Of a stretch of 31,189 nucleotides of DNA, positions 1 to 7,684 are shown in pieces. Each line of letters starts with the position of its first letter. Within the stretch, counting starts at the first letter, position 1. A program made the translations under genes and the position numbers. This DNA is from JBOHNM01 sp050730675 (GTDB lineage: Bacteria > Planctomycetota > Phycisphaerae > Phycisphaerales > UBA1924): positions 1-31,189 of the forward strand of contig JBOHNM010000025.1 in NCBI GenBank assembly GCA_050730675.1, in the 5' to 3' direction. The notes beneath the pieces are model-generated. The model saw only the letters and a list, made by a program, of their open reading frames with translations, was not told the origin of the DNA and searched no databases.

Positions 1-350
1 GGGGGGAGGCGGGCGGCGATGGAGAGGATGCCGCGGTGGAGGGGGTAGCCGATCACCTCGTTCATCTGCTCCTGAGTCACCAAGTAGACCGGGGTGGCAA
101 CGGGAAGGTGGGCAAGGTCGGCGGCACACGTCTCGAGTCGGCTCGGTGTGAGCAGGACGGAGAGGGCGGGGTATTTGGAGTGCAGGAGCTGGCGGACGAC
201 TAACTCACCCTCGGCCATGAATTTGCCGTGGGGGGCGACAGGGTCCGCACGGCCGCCGGGCTGGAACTCGGGGAGCCACTGGCGGTCCTTGATTGCCCGG
301 TAGTCGGTCAGGCGGGGGTCGTCGAGGTGCTCGATCCGGGTTGGGGTCAT
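1..350 (-). CDS. TrmH/SpoU-family RNA 2'-O-methyltransferase, N-terminal part (runs off window)
   Basis: The minus strand is open from an ATG at 350 to the window edge, giving 116 residues without a stop. The protein begins MTPTRIEHLDDPRLTDYRAI and continues with GKFMAEGELVVRQLL, a run of residues matching LSVLLTPSRLE, PVYLVTQEQMNEVIGYPLHRG and a final ILSIAARL. This order (D-x-R-x-x-x-Y-R at the start, then F-x-A-E-G, then G-x-x-x-H-R-G) is the N-terminal substrate-binding half of SpoU/TrmH-family methyltransferases, which methylate ribose 2'-OH groups in rRNA or tRNA using SAM. The SAM-binding knot domain lies outside the window, so the exact RNA target cannot be judged. An in-frame stop upstream and no better ATG support the start. 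It is divergent from the lipoprotein gene at 412, with 61 nt between them. Confidence 0.8.
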   Translation of the reverse strand, partial: MTPTRIEHLDDPRLTDYRAIKDRQWLPEFQPGGRADPVAPHGKFMAEGELVVRQLLHSKYPALSVLLTPSRLETCAADLAHLPVATPVYLVTQEQMNEVIGYPLHRGILSIAARLP

Positions 351-411
351 CCGGCAGGAAGGTAGCGCCCCGGATGCGGGACCTCATGTGTGCCGGGGCT
401 AACGTTGGGGC

Positions 412-1074
412 ATGAGCAAAGCCCGTGTCATCGTCATCTTGGCTGCGTGCGCCCTTGGTCTGGTCGGGTGTGAGGACAAGTCGCCGCCGCCGATGCCGGC
501 GACGCGCGACAATCCGCAGACGCCGCTGGGGCGCTCGGCGCAGACGGCGCGCGAGACCGCCAAGAAGATCACCGGCGGGCAAGACCAAGCGAGCGCGATG
601 GCCGACTCGACCACGAGCCCCGGCGACATCGCTGTGAGCGGGTTGGTCTTCAAGACGCCGAGTGGGTGGAATCGGGTAACGCCGGGCGGGGCGATGCGGG
701 CGGCCGAGCTGCGCGTGCCGGGTTCAGAAGGCGAGGCGACGGTGGTCTTCTTCTCCGGCATCGCCGGCTCGATGGAGCAGAATCTGGGGCGCTGGAAGGG
801 GATGGTCAAGCCTGACCGCGGCGGCGAGCCGCGCGTGTCGGACCTCACGCTGGCACAGTCCTACCCCGCGCGGCGGCTGAGCATGATCGGTACGTACACC
901 GGCATGGCGGCAGGGGGTGCCGCGGCGGCTCCGCTGCCGGGAACCAAGTTCGTCGGCGTCATCATCGACGGGCCCTCGGGGCAGGTGCAGGTGCGGATGA
1001 CCGGGCCGGAATCCACGGTGGAAGAGGCCGAGCGGGCCTTTGATGCCATGATCAACGGCATGCAGGCGAAGTAG
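412..1074 (+). CDS. Lipoprotein of unknown function
   Basis: A 220-residue protein. The N-terminus MSKARVIVILAACALGLVGC is a classical lipoprotein signal: basic n-region, hydrophobic core and lipobox LVGC with the acylated cysteine at residue 20. A proline-rich, low-complexity stretch (about 21-75) acts as a linker. A folded region follows from about residue 80 (GLVFKTPSGWNRV, then MRAAELRVPG and a central ATVVFFSG) to a C-terminal helix ending FDAMINGMQAK. The aromatic GW-N pattern and the alternating strands suggest a small beta-rich periplasmic domain, but I do not recognise a named family. The start follows a GTTGGGG stretch rather than a strong ribosome site. It is probably monocistronic, with 128 nt to uppP that contain no gene. 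Confidence 0.75.
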   Translation: MSKARVIVILAACALGLVGCEDKSPPPMPATRDNPQTPLGRSAQTARETAKKITGGQDQASAMADSTTSPGDIAVSGLVFKTPSGWNRVTPGGAMRAAELRVPGSEGEATVVFFSGIAGSMEQNLGRWKGMVKPDRGGEPRVSDLTLAQSYPARRLSMIGTYTGMAAGGAAAAPLPGTKFVGVIIDGPSGQVQVRMTGPESTVEEAERAFDAMINGMQAK

Positions 1075-1202
1075 CGCAGGCGATCAGTGAAACAGGCGAA
1101 CAGGCGGCCATGATTTTCGTGCGTGCCATGTACCACGGCGGCCGATGAACGGTCCGGGCTGTGGGTGCGCACGCGCCGGCCCGCTTTGACTGAAAGGTGG
1201 GC

Positions 1203-2162
1203 ATGGACGCATTGAACTGGTGGCAGGCGACGATCCTCGGGCTGGTGGAGGGGATCACCGAGTACCTGCCGGTGAGTTCGACGGGGCACCTGATCATCAC
1301 ATCGAACCTGCTCGGCTTTGACAAGGGCGAGCCGCTGTCGGTGCGCGCAGTCAAGGACTTCGAGGTCGTTATCCAGGGTGGCGCGATCCTCGCCGTACTT
1401 GGACTTTACTTTCCGCGGTTCATTCAGATGCTGCGCGGGCTGATGGGCAAGGACATCGATGGATTCCGCCTGCTGGTGAACATCATCATCGCGTTCATCC
1501 CGGCGGCGGCGGTCGGGCTGGTGGTCCGCAAGACGATCAAGGCGCACCTGTTCAACGCGCCGACGGTGATCGCGGCGTTCATCATCGGCGGCATCTTCAT
1601 GATTGTGATCGACAGGCTGATCATCGCGCCGCACCGGCGGAGCGATCAAACGGTGGTAGGTAAGGAACTCACGCAGCTGTCGCCGCTGGGTGCGCTCAAC
1701 ATCGGCCTGATGCAGGTCTTCGCGCTGATCCCGGGAACGAGCCGTTCGATGATGACGATCTCCGGCGGTGTGCTGACTGGGCTGCGGCCGGCGGCGGCGG
1801 CGGAATTCTCGTTCCTGCTGGGGATGCCGACGCTGCTGGCGGCGACGGGGCTGGAGTTCTACAGCGACCTGAAGCACGCCAAGGAAACCGGCGAGCCGAC
1901 GATGTTCAAGGTGCTGGGGATGGGGCCGGTGCTGATCGGCATCGTGGTGGCGGCGATTGCGGCCGCGATCGCCGTGAAGTGGCTGGTCGGATTTCTAAAC
2001 AAACACGGGCTGGCGCCGTTTGGCATCTACCGGATCGTGATCGGTCTTGTGTTGGCGGGGTTGATCGCGGCCGGAATGGTGACGATCAAGCCTGAAGAGC
2101 CCGCAGCGAAAGTCGCGCCAATGGTCTCACCCACACCCGCTCAGTCGAATCCTGCACACTAA
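1203..2162 (+). CDS. uppP: Undecaprenyl-diphosphate phosphatase
   Basis: A 319-residue, very hydrophobic protein that fits the BacA/UppP family, membrane enzymes that dephosphorylate undecaprenyl pyrophosphate to recycle the lipid carrier for peptidoglycan and other wall polymers. The diagnostic motifs are present: EGITE (residues 16-20) followed by PVSSTGH (23-29), and PGTSRSMMT (177-185) with the catalytic-site Arg181. About seven to eight hydrophobic segments are visible, including LLVNIIIAFIP, TVIAAFIIGG and a C-terminal pair. The length is slightly above the usual 265-280 because of a longer cytoplasmic loop (HRRSDQTVVGKELTQ) and a soluble tail. A GTG two codons upstream (1197) is possible, but it would overlap the AAAGG ribosome site that sits 5 nt before ATG 1203. 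serA follows after 12 nt, so the two are probably co-transcribed. Confidence 0.95.
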   Translation: MDALNWWQATILGLVEGITEYLPVSSTGHLIITSNLLGFDKGEPLSVRAVKDFEVVIQGGAILAVLGLYFPRFIQMLRGLMGKDIDGFRLLVNIIIAFIPAAAVGLVVRKTIKAHLFNAPTVIAAFIIGGIFMIVIDRLIIAPHRRSDQTVVGKELTQLSPLGALNIGLMQVFALIPGTSRSMMTISGGVLTGLRPAAAAEFSFLLGMPTLLAATGLEFYSDLKHAKETGEPTMFKVLGMGPVLIGIVVAAIAAAIAVKWLVGFLNKHGLAPFGIYRIVIGLVLAGLIAAGMVTIKPEEPAAKVAPMVSPTPAQSNPAH

Positions 2163-2174
2163 GTTGTCGCCCAT

Positions 2175-3425
2175 ATGAAGACTTCATTTCCCAAAGAGAA
2201 GATCAAGGTGCTGCTGCTGGAGGGCGTCCACGCGGCCGGCAAGCAGATGCTGACGGACGAGGGCTTCAGCGTCACGAGCGTGGAGAAGGCGCTGGAGGGC
2301 AAGGCGCTGCTGAGCGCTTTGACCGAAGGCGGCGGCGTGCACGTGCTGGGGATCCGCTCCAAGACGCAGGCGACGCGCGAGGTGCTCGCGGCGTCACAGC
2401 GGCTGCTGGCCGTCGGGTGCTTCTGCATCGGCACCAACCAGGTGGATGTGGATGAGGCACAAAATCGTGGAATTGCGGTCTTCAACTCGCCGTTCAGCAA
2501 CACGCGCTCGGTGGCGGAGCTGACGATCGCCGAGATCATCGCCCTGCACCGGCGGATGGTGGACCAGACGATCAAGATGCACAAGGGCCAGTGGGACAAG
2601 TCCGCGGCGGGCGCGCACGAGGTGCGGGGCCGGACGCTGGGCATCGTCGGCTACGGGCACATCGGCACGCAGGTGTCGGTGATCGCCGAGGCGCTGGGGA
2701 TGCGGGTGCTGTTCTACGACATCGTGTCCAAGCTGGCGATGGGCAATGCACGGGCCTGCCGCACGCTGGAGGAACTGCTCAAAGCGAGCGACGTGGTGAC
2801 GCTGCACGTTCCGGCGACGGCGGCGACGGAGAACCTGATCGGCAGGGCGCAGCTCAAGCAGATGAAGCGCGGTGCGCTGCTGATCAACAACGCGCGTGGG
2901 AGTGTGGTAGATGTGGCGGCCCTGGCCGCGGCACTCCGCGACGGGCAGCTCGACGGCGCGGCGCTCGACGTCTTCCCCGACGAACCGTCGGGCAAAGGGG
3001 ATGCATTCAAGAGCGAAGTAGTGGGGCTGGCGAATGTGATTCTGACGCCGCACGTTGGCGGGAGCACCGAGGAAGCGCAGCAGAACATCGCCGAGGATGT
3101 GGTGAGCAAACTGCTGCGGTTTGTGAACAACGGGAGCACGACCGGCAGCGTGAATATGCCGCTGGTGGACCTGCCGGCGCAGGAAGGCCCCGACGGGCAG
3201 CGGCGGGCGCACCGTATTCTCCACCTGCACAAGAACGTGCCGGGCGTACTGAAGAAGATGCACGGGGTGATCGCGGACCTGGGCGTGAACATCAACGCCG
3301 AGTACCTGCAGACCAGCCGCGACGTGGGCTACGTCGTGCTCGACGTGGACCCGGGCAAGGGGCAGAAGATCCTCGACGGGCTGCGGGCGATGCCCGAGAC
3401 TATCCGCGTGCGCGTGCTGTGGTAG
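2175..3425 (+). CDS. serA: D-3-phosphoglycerate dehydrogenase with ACT domain
   Basis: A 416-residue enzyme that oxidises 3-phosphoglycerate to 3-phosphohydroxypyruvate with NAD, the first step of serine synthesis. It aligns by eye along its whole length with the E. coli-type SerA. The substrate domain contains GCFCIGTNQVDVDEA and FSNTRSVAELTIAE. The Rossmann motif is GIVGYGHIGTQ (156-166). The catalytic triad is Arg241 (NARGSVVD), Glu270 (DVFPDEP) and His293 (TPHVGGS). A C-terminal ACT domain (about 347-416, HLHKNVPGVLKKMHGVIADL and YLQTSRDVGYVVLDV) is the serine-sensing site in the E. coli enzyme, so feedback inhibition by serine is likely. The ATG follows CCCAT with no clear Shine-Dalgarno, but it is the natural start 12 nt after uppP. 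It converges on the DUF4190-like gene with 12 nt between the stops. Confidence 0.96.
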   Translation: MKTSFPKEKIKVLLLEGVHAAGKQMLTDEGFSVTSVEKALEGKALLSALTEGGGVHVLGIRSKTQATREVLAASQRLLAVGCFCIGTNQVDVDEAQNRGIAVFNSPFSNTRSVAELTIAEIIALHRRMVDQTIKMHKGQWDKSAAGAHEVRGRTLGIVGYGHIGTQVSVIAEALGMRVLFYDIVSKLAMGNARACRTLEELLKASDVVTLHVPATAATENLIGRAQLKQMKRGALLINNARGSVVDVAALAAALRDGQLDGAALDVFPDEPSGKGDAFKSEVVGLANVILTPHVGGSTEEAQQNIAEDVVSKLLRFVNNGSTTGSVNMPLVDLPAQEGPDGQRRAHRILHLHKNVPGVLKKMHGVIADLGVNINAEYLQTSRDVGYVVLDVDPGKGQKILDGLRAMPETIRVRVLW

Positions 3426-3437
3426 CCGAGGGTCGGC

Positions 3438-4010
3438 TCAGGGCGAGCCGTACGAGCCACCGGAGCGGATCGATCCGCCACGCAAGACTTCCAGGTCGTC
3501 CTTGTTGTTGGGGATGCCGTCGAAGCCGCTGTTGAACAGGGTGTACCCGGTGCTCACCACGCTGATGCGGAAGGGGTGTCCCTTGGTGTCGAGCACGCCC
3601 ATGGCGTCAACCTCGGCCTGAGTCGGCACCTTGCCCGACTTGGCGACGAAGGCGTCCACCTGGGTGTAGAGGCCCTCGGTGCTGCGAATGTCCTTGAAAA
3701 CATCCTGGAGCGCGCCGACGCCTTGGAGACCGATCATGGCGATGCTGCCGAAGATGATGATCCACACGGCCAGCCAGATGATCCCGATGATGCTGAGGAT
3801 GGTGCCGGCGATCGCCAGCCCGCGGGGCTCTCGGCGCAGACCGATGATTGAGAGGAGCAGGCTGAGGGGCGACAGGAGCGTCCCGAAGCAGACACCCCCG
3901 AGGAGTGCGACCAGAGAGAGGATGAAGCCCGTGATCCCGAACCCGTTGGAACGCGGGGGTTGCTGGATGACGACATTGACCGGTCGGCTCGGTGAAGGGG
4001 ATTGAGACAT
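3438..4010 (-). CDS. DUF4190-like membrane protein with pseudopilin-like C-terminus
   Basis: A 190-residue protein. After a short proline-rich tail (1-22) there are two hydrophobic hairpins: NGFGITGFILSLVALLGGV through LSLLLSIIGL (about 22-58) and GLAIAGTILSIIGIIWLAVWIIIFG (about 64-90). The repeated G-x-A/G-I-x-G-x-I-L-S pattern is the hallmark of DUF4190-type small membrane proteins. The soluble remainder (about 100-190) contains PTQAEVDAMGVLDTKGHPFR and ends FNSGFDGIPNNKDDLEVLR. This resembles the C-terminal region of GspG-type major pseudopilins, where a D-G...DD motif binds calcium. Start 4010 is preferred over the in-frame start at 4043 because GGGAG lies 6 nt before it and the protein then begins at the usual position. 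It is the last gene of the minus-strand cluster, but a hairpin separates it from the dehydrogenase upstream. Confidence 0.75.
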   Translation of the reverse strand: MSQSPSPSRPVNVVIQQPPRSNGFGITGFILSLVALLGGVCFGTLLSPLSLLLSIIGLRREPRGLAIAGTILSIIGIIWLAVWIIIFGSIAMIGLQGVGALQDVFKDIRSTEGLYTQVDAFVAKSGKVPTQAEVDAMGVLDTKGHPFRISVVSTGYTLFNSGFDGIPNNKDDLEVLRGGSIRSGGSYGSP

Positions 4011-4057
4011 GCGGAACTCCCGAGGTGTGGCAGACCGTACCACAATCTGGGAATTGA

Positions 4058-4083
4058 AAGGCCTCGCTTTCGGAAGAGGCCCG
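4058..4083 (-). terminator. Putative hairpin terminator after the dehydrogenase gene
   Basis: GGCCTC at 4060-4065 pairs with GAGGCC at 4076-4081. An inner CTT/AAG pairing closes a TCGG tetraloop, with a 2-nt bulge. On the minus strand the stem is followed by TTTCAATTC. It lies just past the stop of the gene ending at 4098 and before the start at 4010, where a terminator is expected. The U-tract is short, so termination may be partial. Confidence 0.45.
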
Positions 4084-4097
4084 AAGTAAGCCCGGAA

Positions 4098-5171
4098 TCA
4101 GGCCGCCATGACCACTTTGATCTGGCCTTTGGCGCGGGCGGCTTCGATCAGCATCGGGCCGTCGTCAAGCTTGCCGCGGCGGGTGATCAATCCGGTGGTG
4201 TCCACTTCTGAGCGGGTGAGGGCCGCGAGCGCCTCGGTGATCTGGCCGCAGCGGCTGCCGATGAGTTCGATCTCGTTGACGACCAGAGGCGAGAGGTCGA
4301 TGGGCGACGCGATGGCGGGGATGCCGGCAGTGGTGGGAGCGAGCGAGGGTGCGGAGGCGAGGACGATCTTGCCGCGCGGGCGGACGAGTTGCATCGCCAG
4401 CGCCAGGCCCGAGGTCGAACCGGTGCAGTCAACGACGACGTCCTGGTCCTGGCGGCGGCCGACTTCATCGATGTGGCGGTGCTTGACGCCCCAATGGTCG
4501 CAGAGTTCGAGCTTTTCGGGATGTTTACCGAGCAGGCGGACCGAAGCGTTGAGGCGGGCCATGACTTGGACCGCCAGCAGGCCGAGGCGGCCATCTCCGA
4601 GGACAGTGATGTAGGGGCGGCCCTCGACGCGGAACATCTGGGCGGCGTGCATGGCCGCGGCGATGGAGGTCGCGAAGAGCGCATGCTCATCATCGATGGC
4701 GTCGGGGACGGCGTGCAGGGCGGCGGCGGGGATCGTGAAGCGATCGGCAAAGCAGCCGTCGCGTCCGGCGAGGCCGAGGACTGTGCGCTGGGCACAATGG
4801 TGGGCCAGTCCCGAACGACAGCGATCGCACTTTTGGCACGAGAGGTTGATCCCGCCGACGACGCGTTTGCCCTTGAGTGTCCGCTTGGCGTCCAGGCGGG
4901 CGGGAGCGTCCTTGGGAATATTCAACTCTTCGACGACGCCGACGAATTCGTGGCCGGGAATGCCGCGGAAAGGCGAGCCGGCGGCGAGGACGGCCAGGTC
5001 GGGCGTGGCGATGCCGGCCAGGCGCACGCGGACGACGGCCTCGCCCGGCGCGGGGGCGGGTTCGGGGGAACGGGCATCGAGGGCGACGCGCTGACCATCA
5101 AATCGGAGTACACGCACATGGTGGTTATCGACCGGATCGCTGTTGTGATTGGCTTGGGACCGGGGTTTCAC
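4098..5171 (-). CDS. Zinc-type medium-chain dehydrogenase with altered catalytic zinc site
   Basis: A 357-residue medium-chain dehydrogenase/reductase. The GroES-like half holds RVVGGINLSCQKC and a four-cysteine structural zinc lobe (Cys112, 115, 118, 126). The Rossmann half holds TVLGDGRLGLLAVQVMARL (about 189-207) followed by an acidic VVVDCTGS strand. Relatives of this subgroup usually show GIC-x-x-D and later E-P-L around the catalytic zinc. Here these positions read GIATPD (Ala55) and FATSIAAA (Thr168), while His74 of GHE is kept. The catalytic zinc is therefore probably weak or absent and the substrate unknown. The start at 5171 is a GTG without a ribosome site; GTG codons near 5117, just before the VLRFDG strand where relatives begin, are an alternative. 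It lies 100 nt downstream of the HEAT lipoprotein gene on the same strand, with nothing evident between. Confidence 0.85.
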   Translation of the reverse strand: MKPRSQANHNSDPVDNHHVRVLRFDGQRVALDARSPEPAPAPGEAVVRVRLAGIATPDLAVLAAGSPFRGIPGHEFVGVVEELNIPKDAPARLDAKRTLKGKRVVGGINLSCQKCDRCRSGLAHHCAQRTVLGLAGRDGCFADRFTIPAAALHAVPDAIDDEHALFATSIAAAMHAAQMFRVEGRPYITVLGDGRLGLLAVQVMARLNASVRLLGKHPEKLELCDHWGVKHRHIDEVGRRQDQDVVVDCTGSTSGLALAMQLVRPRGKIVLASAPSLAPTTAGIPAIASPIDLSPLVVNEIELIGSRCGQITEALAALTRSEVDTTGLITRRGKLDDGPMLIEAARAKGQIKVVMAA

Positions 5172-5271
5172 CAGATGATCGGCCGCCCAGGCCGCGGCGC
5201 AGACCGAGCGGAGCGCCCAAGTGTTACAGACCCAACCGTGCGGCCTCGCGTGTGGTCAGCGCGGCGAGCGC

Positions 5272-6132
5272 TCAACGACCCATGGCGGGCATGCCCGCGG
5301 GGGTGCCGGGCGTTTCGTTGGGTGGGCCGGGGACGAAGGGGATGTACTCCCAGAAGTACTTGTCGCGGTCGAAGATTGGATAGAAGAAATCGGTGCGTCC
5401 GGCAAAAGGCTCTTTGGTCTCTGCGTCCCACTTCACCCAGGCGCGACGGTCGTCCCCGAAGTTCTGGCCCGTGAGAGTCTTGAGCGAGTCGGCGGCCGAG
5501 CGCGAGACGAGCAGGTCATCGTCGTCGGTGGCGGAGATCAGGGCTTGGAGCGACCGCGAGTCGGCGTACTGGCCGAGGGCGACGCACGCGGCGGCGCGCA
5601 CGTCCTTTTCGTCCTCGCCGGGGATCGGGAAGCTGGTTGCTTCGCCGGTGTTGGGGTTGCGGCGGATCTCGACGCGCGATGGGCGCGAGAGAGCGCCGAG
5701 TTGGTCGATCGCCACCGGGTTGTGCAGGCGCTGCAGCGAGCGTGTGGCGGCCAGACGCACGCGCTTGTCGGGGTTCTTGGTGAGCGGGAGGATGGGCGGG
5801 ACATCTTCGGAGCTGCCGTGGAGTGACAGCGCGACGGCGGAGACGGCGCGCACGCCGGCATCCTCGTCCTCGTCGACCAGGTGCTCGCGGTAGATCTTGA
5901 GATAGACGTCCTCACCGCCGAAGGGGGCGTTGGCGATCTTGAGCGTGCCCGTGAAGCGCTTCTCGGGGCTGTAGGGGTCCACCATGTCGCGCGCGGCCTG
6001 GGCCGGCGTGTCGGGGCTGACCATCGCCAACAATGAGCCCGACTCGGCGGCGGCGTCGAGCGATGCCGAATCGCAGCCGGCGGCGATGGCCGCAGCACCG
6101 AGAGCCACCCAGGGCAGAAGGGATCGCGTCAT
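5272..6132 (-). CDS. HEAT-repeat lipoprotein
   Basis: A 286-residue protein starting MTRSLLPWVALGAAAIAAGC, a lipoprotein signal with lipobox IAAGC and acylated Cys20. From about residue 90 it has HEAT/PBS-lyase-like helical repeats: DAGVRAVSAVALSLHGSSED, then NPDKRVRLAATRSLQRLHNP, then DEKDVRAAACVALGQYAD, then LLVSRSAADSLKTLTGQNFG. The segment after the last repeat (LTGQNFGDDRRAWVKWDAET) is a recurrent ending of planctomycete HEAT-repeat proteins. The C-terminus is aromatic then proline-rich. HEAT repeats usually bind other proteins, so an envelope scaffold role is likely, but no partner is evident. The in-frame start at 6204 would bury the signal peptide, so 6132 is used. Its start codon overlaps that of the divergent lipoprotein gene. 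Confidence 0.8.
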   Translation of the reverse strand: MTRSLLPWVALGAAAIAAGCDSASLDAAAESGSLLAMVSPDTPAQAARDMVDPYSPEKRFTGTLKIANAPFGGEDVYLKIYREHLVDEDEDAGVRAVSAVALSLHGSSEDVPPILPLTKNPDKRVRLAATRSLQRLHNPVAIDQLGALSRPSRVEIRRNPNTGEATSFPIPGEDEKDVRAAACVALGQYADSRSLQALISATDDDDLLVSRSAADSLKTLTGQNFGDDRRAWVKWDAETKEPFAGRTDFFYPIFDRDKYFWEYIPFVPGPPNETPGTPAGMPAMGR

Positions 6133-6907
6133 GGGGCAGAGTGTATCGGCCAGGGCGTCGTGGATGGCACTGACGGCCGCGGCTGCGGGACTGGCTGGGT
6201 GCATGAGCCAGCAGCTCGATCAATCGCAGGTGGCGGCGCCGACGGGTTCGCGCCCACCGTCGGGTGTGCTCGTGCCGGAGCAGACGACGCTGGGAGGGGC
6301 GCGCCGGGCAGAGTATCGATCCACGAGCGACGAGACGCGCATGGTGATCCGGCGGGAGGAGGTGGCGATGGGCAAGGACTGGACGGTTACACGTTCGGAG
6401 GTTCAGGGCATCGGGGAGGCGGTTGTTGGGTCGGAACTGGTCTTTCGGATTGACGGCGGCGACCAGGTGTTGGTGCAAACGACCGAGCACGCCGACGAGG
6501 TGGTGACGGAGATGAAACCGCCGATGCTGGTCTTTCCGGCGAGATTGGAAGCGGGCAAGCCAGAGAAGCGAGAGTTCCGGATGATCGTTCACCCGGCGGG
6601 GAATCCCAACGTGGTGAAGAACGAGGGGCCGGCTTCGAATGAACTGGTCTACGAGGCGGATGAGACACTGGCGGTGCCGGTGGGAACCTTTGAGACACGC
6701 AAGGTGCGGTCCACGCTGCGGGCGGAATTGGGCAAGGCCAAGGTTGAGAACGTGACCGAATCGTGGTACGCCCCGCCCCCGGGTCCAGGGCTCGTCGCCG
6801 AGCGCGAGCGCCAGCGGGTGACGGTTTTCGGCGTGCCGGTGCGGGTGAGCGATCGGATGTGGGTGCTTGAGAAGTGGGAGAGTGCGGCGACCGCGCCCAA
6901 ACGTTGA
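6131..6907 (+). CDS. Lipoprotein of unknown function
   Basis: A 258-residue protein. With the ATG at 6131 it begins MGQSVSARASWMALTAAAAG and reaches lipobox GLAGC with the acylated Cys at residue 24. An AAGGGA ribosome site lies 7 nt upstream, and this start provides the Arg expected in a signal n-region; ATG 6164 would give a signal without positive charge. The mature part is beta-rich, with pairs such as RMVIRREEVAMGKDW and ELVFRIDGGDQVLVQTTE. A later stretch, DETLAVPVGTFETRKVRSTL followed by an ESWYAPPPGPG segment, resembles the DUF3108-like pattern in which a protein states how it varies with an applied modification. I do not assign a family. The stop abuts the stop of the convergent gene with no spacer. 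Confidence 0.72.
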   Translation: MGQSVSARASWMALTAAAAGLAGCMSQQLDQSQVAAPTGSRPPSGVLVPEQTTLGGARRAEYRSTSDETRMVIRREEVAMGKDWTVTRSEVQGIGEAVVGSELVFRIDGGDQVLVQTTEHADEVVTEMKPPMLVFPARLEAGKPEKREFRMIVHPAGNPNVVKNEGPASNELVYEADETLAVPVGTFETRKVRSTLRAELGKAKVENVTESWYAPPPGPGLVAERERQRVTVFGVPVRVSDRMWVLEKWESAATAPKR

Positions 6908-7675
6908 TCAGCGCAGGCCGACGGGCGTGCCGAGCACTTCGGAGGCGATGAACGCCGTGCGCCACTGCTGAGCCGTGCGCGGCATATCGGCGCTGGTGAC
7001 GGCGGTGGTGGGGATCTCCGACCGATCGTCGAGCGAACGGATGGCACTGATCTCAGCCCGGGCGTGGATGGAACCGGGGGCGTTGGTAACTGAACTCGAT
7101 ACCGTTTGAACCTGAGGCACACGCTGGCGGCTCTTCTTCTGGGGGCGTTGTTGCTGTTGTTGCTGCTGAACCGGCTGCTGCCGCGGCGGCTGCGGTGGGC
7201 CGGCCTGACCGACGACGACCTTTGGGCCGCCGGGCCAGAGTTCGACCGTGGCGGGGCCCGGGCGAGCGGTGGGTGGGGCGGCGCGGGCGACCTGGCGAGC
7301 AGGGATCGGCGTTGGCTGCTGGCCGGCGGCCTTCTTGCGCAGCTCGCGGAGTTGTTGCTGGCGGCGTTCCTGCAGTTCGCGCTGGGCTTCGGCGGCGCCG
7401 GTCTGCTGCGAGGACGGGGCCATGCGCGGCGTGAGTGTTGGCGCGGCGAAAGTCTCGGCATCACGCCCGGTTCGGAGCGCTTCGGTGCGGCGCTGCGTTT
7501 CGCGGTCGCGGGCGTCGCGGATTTTTTTCTGCTCGCGCAGGTAGCGGATGAGCCACATCAACCCTGACCAGCTCAGCACCAGGGCGAAAAGGAGGATTTG
7601 CAGCGTCCCCCGTCCGAGGCCAAAGGTTCCGCCGCCGCCGCCACCCTGCCCGCTTTGTGCCAGCACTTGCAGCAT
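6908..7675 (-). CDS. Single-pass membrane protein with charged coiled coil and disordered tail
   Basis: A 255-residue protein I cannot assign to a family. A glycine-rich start (residues 10-22) leads into one transmembrane segment, TLQILLFALVLSWSGLMWLI (about 24-43). A strongly charged helix follows (REQKKIRDARDRETQRR, about 47-63), and then a second one, QRELQERRQQQLRELRKKAA. The middle is low-complexity, rich in P, A and Q, including an uninterrupted run of glutamines near residue 175. The C-terminal 60 residues (ARAEISAIRSLDDRSEI, then AQQWRTAFIASEVLGTPVGL) look folded and may be the conserved part. It starts 9 nt after the stop of the ABC ATPase gene on the same strand, so the two are probably one transcription unit, though no functional link is visible. 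Confidence 0.7.
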   Translation of the reverse strand: MLQVLAQSGQGGGGGGTFGLGRGTLQILLFALVLSWSGLMWLIRYLREQKKIRDARDRETQRRTEALRTGRDAETFAAPTLTPRMAPSSQQTGAAEAQRELQERRQQQLRELRKKAAGQQPTPIPARQVARAAPPTARPGPATVELWPGGPKVVVGQAGPPQPPRQQPVQQQQQQQRPQKKSRQRVPQVQTVSSSVTNAPGSIHARAEISAIRSLDDRSEIPTTAVTSADMPRTAQQWRTAFIASEVLGTPVGLR

Positions 7676-7684
7676 GGGCGCAGT

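Noticed and set aside
861..1877. A 338-codon open frame on the minus strand over uppP
   Set aside because: Rich in R, Q, H and D with no recognisable fold; uppP on the other strand has its catalytic motifs.
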